From an uncultured Prevotellaceae bacterium (GTDB taxonomy: Bacteria > Bacteroidota > Bacteroidia > Bacteroidales > Bacteroidaceae), in the NCBI GenBank assembly GCA_946185285.1, contig CAMHIS010000002.1, positions 18,537 to 82,536 on the forward strand: a stretch of 64,000 bases of DNA, read 5' to 3'. A program made the translations under genes and the position numbers. Position 1 is the stretch's first letter; every line of letters starts with the position of its first letter. Shown here piece by piece: positions 61,801-64,000 of this stretch. The notes under the pieces were generated by a model. The model ran no database searches. It saw only the letters and a list, made by a program, of their open reading frames with translations, and was not told the DNA's origin.

Positions 61801-63286
61801 TGTTGTTTGTGCTTAAAATATAGTACCAGTCGTATTCCTCACTACTGTCCGTAAACGGTTTGAGATAGTTGGTGTTGGCATTCTTAACCACCGTTCCCCA
61901 CTTGCTGGTGTCAAGTGTGTACTTCACGTAAAGGTTAGGACTTTTCTCCAACTTGGTGGTGCTCAGGACGGAACCATAAGCCACAGGGTCGTTCACCTCA
62001 GCCGATGTGTAACTGTAGTACCATTTGTGCTGACTGGTATATACGCGTTCTATGTTGTGAGGTGTATAGCCGTCGGTGCTGTTGCCCGGCATAGTGGCAT
62101 CACTCTTGTAGTAGCCCTGTAGGGTGCATTCCACCTTGTTTTCAGCGTTTAGAATGTTGATGTTGACAGCAGGTAGCTCCTTAATGTAAATCTTACCACC
62201 GGAATCCCAGTTCCCGTCGGTATTGTTGTTAGTTTGCCAAGAATTGCTTTTTGCCATTAATATGTTTTCAGTAGCTGCACCAGCACTTTTGAGTACAATA
62301 CGGTAATAAGGCTGGGTCGCATCGGTGACACCAGCTTTGCTTTGCCAGTAAAGCACGCAATAGGATGTTGCGCTGGCTCCTTCACTGCTGTCGTACACAG
62401 TGGGGTGGCTGTTTAAGCTGTTGGAGCTACAGTACATGCCCAGTTCCCTATTCTTCAGTTTGAAATTGTATGGGTCTGTACCGAGTTGCCACATATAGCT
62501 GTTATCCAATATGGGCAAAGTGGTACAATATACATTTGAATTCTGTTTAGTATTCTGAGGGTTCGTTACGTCATATTGCTGGTCTTGTATGACAAAAGCA
62601 TTGTGTGAAGAGGACTGTGAGTTGGTAGAATTTCCTACATGCTGAATAATGTGCATGTATTGATTGTTGTTCGCCCAAATGGCATGCACCTTGTCGGCTC
62701 CCATCTTCGTGGCATCCACGGTGTAGCCGACGTAGATGTCAGCCTGGTCCCATGTGGTGGCGGTGCCGCTGTTGACCTGTGCATCGGCAGCGGTGTTGAA
62801 GTAGAGGTAGCTGCTGACGAAGGGGCTGGCATACTGGGGACGGAGGGTGACCAGCGGGTCTTGTCCGCTTGCAAGGCCGTCCTTCTCTGCCTTGGTGATG
62901 GTGATGGCGTCACCGAACACGTCGTGACCCTCGTTGTCGATGATGTGAAGGGTGTATTCGTTGATGGTGAGATGCTCAACATCGTCGCTCGCCGAGGCTC
63001 CCGTGGTGCCTTTAGCATCCGTTGCCACAGCACGGAACGAGTAGGTGCCTGCTCCCTTGGCAGGCGAAGCATTCGTAGCGGTCAACATCACATTTGGCGA
63101 CTGCTTGTCGAAGCGGAAAGTCTTGCCCGCACTGCCGCTCTCGTTGCGGCTCTCGCAGTAGGCCACCTGCTCGTTGCTGGCATTCAGCAAGCGGAACTTC
63201 GTTGAAGCCGCCCACACACTGCTGCTCCCCCACCCTGCCAGCAGGAGGAGCACTAAGAACTTATACTTCATCGCATTCATAGTCAT
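52817..63286 (-). CDS. Giant secreted repeat protein (3489 residues)
   Basis: A signal peptide (about 6-28, KFLVLLLLAGWGSSSVWAAS) is followed by about ten copies of a 240-430-residue module. Each copy contains a YxVSYxVD-type strand, then a G(D/T)PYxxKxxNR motif; these occur near residues 270, 536, 965, 1329, 1598, 1837, 2095, 2354, 2635 and 2880. Ig-like segments lie near 40-90 and 650-750. The C-terminus has a beta domain and a YDLQGRRVERLKRPGVYI tail typical of Prevotella surface proteins. It is probably an adhesin or other surface structure; I recognise no enzyme. ATGs at 63280 and 63271 are alternative starts. The long leader starts at the 63444 promoter. Confidence 0.85.
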   Translation of the reverse strand: MTMNAMKYKFLVLLLLAGWGSSSVWAASTKFRLLNASNEQVAYCESRNESGSAGKTFRFDKQSPNVMLTATNASPAKGAGTYSFRAVATDAKGTTGASASDDVEHLTINEYTLHIIDNEGHDVFGDAITITKAEKDGLASGQDPLVTLRPQYASPFVSSYLYFNTAADAQVNSGTATTWDQADIYVGYTVDATKMGADKVHAIWANNNQYMHIIQHVGNSTNSQSSSHNAFVIQDQQYDVTNPQNTKQNSNVYCTTLPILDNSYMWQLGTDPYNFKLKNRELGMYCSSNSLNSHPTVYDSSEGASATSYCVLYWQSKAGVTDATQPYYRIVLKSAGAATENILMAKSNSWQTNNNTDGNWDSGGKIYIKELPAVNINILNAENKVECTLQGYYKSDATMPGNSTDGYTPHNIERVYTSQHKWYYSYTSAEVNDPVAYGSVLSTTKLEKSPNLYVKYTLDTSKWGTVVKNANTNYLKPFTDSSEEYDWYYILSTNNSAKPFQASSGTLPATVTHCTVSDITTNTATDDSKRGQWAFTGTPYNVKIINRYYGANAYVGIHKDDVTINPLKIYAAGTADVFTSFEALSRFGGSDNIFLRPTAVFNGNAPYLYLGHYNTGIGETHTAVIDNAGSNSRLTFHWVDNSPLEHPSTVHLTASTTTPYVDDPVTLTATATPDNKEVNNVTYLVIEQETSTGVWEEVSPVYNGTNVTGASKDAETGVVTVTYLFTPIGAGTYNFRAHAVINDADQYSSDNASLGGQGSVLAITAGVEDITAGSDNYTLILVDKQGNELFTESNVSKTRVEETNSVSGRNGDPIDNSWRSPLVTLYKYYNGTEEGKASAQAADNSNLVDWATYTGTTVYIGYEVGNEVDLIEVDPTARQPRSATDNTMVRNAAAYTTMYMIKFKNGQQFYQESSDKLGDQDQAIYPYTCGDGALYIYGENKRQSDSQSASTTRERWPWFIVSQTGDPYHVVVTSWKETHTNGGTNYYNYLRTYYNSTTQTVVTNTISDDPQVKDTGLTGGSADNVPTVYMMLGTSHNYKLVTVDPISDGTTSERRTVSAMEQYWKTYETISKNGTLSTTELHNTDFTSKGISLNRYQNWAYGRPINASEPSKKENKTYAYDYHWYQTVTMGETFDLEPIDLNGVLVLLDNHGWEIMRKPIATPGSEHEAEMKAAIRKYDSPMVKAYHFWESGTKVSGYHKYTVKTLHSDGTSLADYPIVLNKYKNIGDIYVTYDVKDEYAMSYTGAATAAGTSASKFVISQGGTYAKADGSNITGVADAASADKWYLKPNFDIDKEMGYKYDLDADGKTGGTSINEETTNTNYYNNGQQGFDPYNLQIQNVSDQTKFFTTNAVRGNLDGVGGMAGTYNGNMAVTLTAGSRPAATNGEGQDNVDLFITNATFMAVQDANGNMRLMPRFDHGHVVDGFSTLAAQAAAQPAADASHAQTTQLSTGSITYHIVDNSGNDVFGALTHTGAGFAVEKQYQSPMVEQYYFHSSQQDAIDNRTSSTKTSFAGGDEVYVSYKVKEDFGSKDWIIYDTQDHFMHAVSRNGEKNAENLWWMSNQNKDRASSEATSLLSTKTMPFLDNSFAWQFGNEGNTADPYNAKLYNKAAHWYVQQNANTSNNGRMDHLKPNITDATPYAIVYYNADESNGNAILYDRAHSRYVYYNGFEWQNNNGSRQTTGELVFTQLPAISINIVDANKEVECTLEGFYNKNASWSTPFVPLYLERYAASGQTFYYDQACENAISGQVDDATVTANKAVYVSYTLDTSKWGTLDKNDNTTIVMPSPTNNKVEWYSMVSNNRTFFIDGNNQLVSGSFKAGDVDTNDNKKGQWALMGTPYNVKIVNRYLGSTSYLGIPSEINNNPIQLPATVQPEGTENVVDTWEVCQGMGESGFVLQFRPQGSLSGQATYGYLGQDGNSNGKLGVTVNPNGNLQVKLTWKKETDAKIVTFKLYDREGNYMADAANGAIADAEIHGVSIGDDLSAIFNHTNMQRRYCEYTFYSDAEMTNAVTNASDNLNETVYVKWDYTADAPVFSQPGWDKRDYQYYMLGVWGFNNYNLMDVEGEGTTESPYTFKPNSTVGTPRDLKHQFAIVGNPYGFKLYNRAADRDIKRNKDLEITFADKEADGTTDTEEITFDLPIVSGRAYTSTETHFRSTKTGRYLNVTGTNENKLFSMTDNAGGNTRFRYIIVPVRVFKEGAVSSTAEKDYRMYALEMNPSNTARTTDARITTNDLRATGNAIGNARDFNHAFCNYTYYQKYDWNTSVSDPVPHDGLSYYGGKDQTKRQFIATYTVDQEAFERLYYLDNSPRHGNAYSSKGAKSTSNAGSYTTLSDSRLSEVKADITDIYRWKFTGDPYDLQIHNVSMGEFADNYALAVKVPTETGATAPDEAAGTLVLLTDDLKTDDSDTESYGQYSHWEIIQRGDNYYVFWNIETPERYTYSLTSQADKTNKNRLYMTVPPFENGSTTVPNINQVEWNLVDVFNHYDVTWHVMEKTGATTYTEVASDTKVVDENVVVTIEDLPASVKRHFCDYEKMYSDAACTTEITEHTVNAATDIYVSYKLDSGAPEFVTEADVVSSIADASSIADKCWYEMHYPGNSKYLYYNGSAMAHTSEDVEVIRNKTDYDQYRWALVGTPYSVKFYNKSSESYLTTDGSALTVSEAGTSFDLMDDATGELCDIYDEQTKVYVHCTAGVQTTSSYHSTSAEFTNTNGVVKIKFVLHFSDKTLRTNTENKVITVDTYQKLDKKLDDVLPTNWKRAFCQYTYNWDAQTTETATATSTVETVSQAMVKAYNDRRSESDPYLYVHVTYDFETKAPFKWSTNDDKTYKGKHWYYLVNNHRPNGEQGKMVYRDTSPKLRVSQALVQNKLYLNNFEWCVIGDPYGFKMLNRYDPDQRYDEYLRVMDYKDGHGDGYQIEQNSNDSQNIFEMMTGQYSYNFWMHPVYTEEQITMEDEFGNPVSVYEYVGNNYNGSAAIIPNDLKTMAYLNKNSSANFRLEILSDATLAEYVKYAGFVGALQYGVANGTEVTVDGKTVDVANIKAKLLAGTATEKEKTVLHNIINEPTNIVQMTQGYYRIVPYTQEDGSDEHKYIRGYLDDRERTGSDGYNRNLKVETQTAAEYDPSTIFWFQGTTSDDTENGYPRYFIKTQGLSLDHTGLNSIDAKNYKCRYENLGGAIAQIKIASLTGDMPHDYLSCTSTATETSTDQCFDEQAGQFKTRFYLQKVGTGEAEMPFKMKLNPGHNGEPLLDGDPDYGTLPQKYSKLPYTYTSLYVPFDLEMVSEGDAEPFIGLLEHAKQASQEEYTYYLNGEKSLFCQSIDIHQNKAEWKDSNRYVPAATPVIFRSVSGQTEVTFVIPTVEPSAAITGNVLGGSYLKLADNQNKEVCLFSKESVVVGGKRYYTGRVGFFPRYFKGDVTTVSIPANKAYYGTLSVNDPGVRAIFFEFGDATGIRTVRNAVNEGATYDLQGRRVERLKRPGVYIRNGRKIMVK

Positions 63287-63443
63287 AATTATTAGTCCTT
63301 CTCAATATATCGGTAGTCTTATCTTCTGTTCTATTCTATCATCCATATAAGTAACGCATCTCCACACCCTAACGCTCCCCATAAATGGGGGGCAAGGAGC
63401 GAAGAAGATTTCCTTTTTTCAATGTTATTCCGTATATACGCTG

Positions 63444-63451
63444 CAAAGTTA
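63444..63451 (-). promoter_or_regulatory. -7 promoter box for the giant-protein gene
   Basis: Minus-strand TAACTTTG (TAnnTTTG) about 158 nt upstream of the ATG at 63286, giving an unusually long leader. The leader has a short GCTCC/GGAGC hairpin near 63370-63397. Confidence 0.5.
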
Positions 63452-63642
63452 TACATAATTATCCAAACGGGATGGATTAACCTTTTTATTTAAGTTTTTT
63501 TTAATGACTTTACGTATACAGAATCCACTCAGCACCCGTGTCAAGAACAAAGAGAAATGACGGCAAAAATGAAACTTTATTTGAGGTGCGTGCAGCCTCG
63601 ACTGTGGCGGGCGAGGGCACCCGCAGTCCCGGAGTTTACTGC
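63452..63642. other. Gene-free spacer
   Basis: An A/T-rich stretch followed by a GC-rich hairpin (GACTG..GCGGG / CCCGCAGTC, about 63600-63628). No gene or known motif is seen in it. A 66-codon plus-strand frame here looks spurious. Confidence 0.5.
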
Positions 63643-63671
63643 AAAAAAACGCCCTCCACAGAGGGAGGGCG
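63643..63671 (-). terminator. Intrinsic terminator after GAPDH
   Basis: On the minus strand, CGCCCTCC paired with GGAGGGCG is followed by a T7 run, just downstream of the GAPDH stop. Confidence 0.85.
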
Positions 63672-63695
63672 TACTGTTATCGCGGTAAAGCGGTA

Positions 63696-64000
63696 TTACT
63701 TCAGCTCGGCGAGGTACTTGATGGTACGAACCATCTGAGAGGTGTAAGAGTTCTCATTGTCGTACCAGGCAACAACCTGAACGAGAGAGTTGCCGTCACC
63801 AATCTTGCTGACCATGGTCTGGTTAGCATCGAACAGTGAACCGAACTTCATGCCGATGATGTCGCTCGAAACGAGCTTCTCCTCGGTGTAACCGAACGAC
63901 TCGTTGGTAGCAGCCTTCATGGCAGCGTTGATACCCTCGACAGTCACCTCACCCTTAACAACAGCGTGCAGGATGGTGGTAGAACCTGTAGGAGTCGGAA
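63696..64000 (-). CDS. gap: Glyceraldehyde-3-phosphate dehydrogenase, C-terminal part
   Basis: The open frame continues past the window edge, so only the last 100 or so residues are seen. [46 protein letters not shown] and [20 protein letters not shown] match the catalytic-domain C-terminus of GAPDH, which oxidises glyceraldehyde-3-phosphate in glycolysis. The WYDNE motif has ENSY where many enzymes have EWGY, a form I associate with Bacteroidetes. A terminator follows the stop. Confidence 0.93.
   Translation of the reverse strand, partial: PTPTGSTTILHAVVKGEVTVEGINAAMKAATNESFGYTEEKLVSSDIIGMKFGSLFDANQTMVSKIGDGNSLVQVVAWYDNENSYTSQMVRTIKYLAELK

Noticed and set aside
63538..63738. A 66-codon plus-strand frame near the GAPDH end
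   Set aside because: It crosses the GAPDH terminator and the end of that gene and has no features of a real protein.

Overview
The window is chromosomal DNA of a Bacteroidetes bacterium, most probably Prevotella or a close relative. The evidence is: many upstream regions carry the Bacteroidetes -7 box TAnnTTTG and lack a Shine-Dalgarno site; LpxC is fused to FabZ; there are two MiaA paralogues; DUF4301, DUF3078, DUF1846, DUF2582 and CCDC81-type HU/SPOR proteins occur; and the giant surface protein ends in a YDLQGRRV...GVYI...K tail. The assignment rests on reading the translations by eye; no database was searched.

Layout. 1-381 is the start of a RelA/SpoT-like gene with a degenerate HD site. 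499-11603 is a long rightward block: DUF4301, HD phosphohydrolase, lpxD, lpxC-fabZ, lpxA, miaA, a class A penicillin-binding protein and a Pif1-like helicase, so early lipid A synthesis sits next to peptidoglycan synthesis. 11629-13640 is leftward rarA and a short J-domain protein. 13930-16517 is a 5'-nucleotidase followed by a NudC-type pyrophosphatase. 16506-20860 is a leftward run of rfbC, ugd, a lipoprotein and a MuiA/DUF4139 protein. 20964-22479 pairs an HU/SPOR protein with a zinc-ribbon/FHA protein. 22868-25003 is a GH13 amylase and an AlaX editing protein. 25087-31450 is a leftward porin / imelysin (frameshifted) / di-heme oxidoreductase / CcsBA group, with a divergent hemerythrin-LuxR regulator. 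32643-37745 holds a divergent MG2 protein and TonB receptor. 38433-48408 is DUF3078, then YidC, an S9 peptidase, an MFS carrier, DUF1846 and an SGNH hydrolase. 48424-50886 is a second miaA and a histidine-kinase-like protein without its phospho-acceptor histidine. 51109-51781 is two small winged-helix proteins. 52598-63286 is a small acidic protein and a 3489-residue secreted repeat protein. The window ends in the C-terminal part of GAPDH.

The most unusual content is non-coding. A MITE-like element of about 360-400 bp occurs three times (22481, 37877, 51852), always in the same orientation and always between convergent genes. It has terminal inverted repeats, 36-nt internal arms whose mismatches are nearly all G-U compatible, and a 15-bp central hairpin whose loop is inverted in one copy. 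No ORF accounts for it. Other short mobile DNA words are present too: TACCCGGCGGGTA palindromes (two loci), an ORF-less group II intron-like remnant, and several palindromic words that have entered the reading frames of the TonB receptor and NudC without breaking them. Three of these families are stacked between 51852 and 52541.
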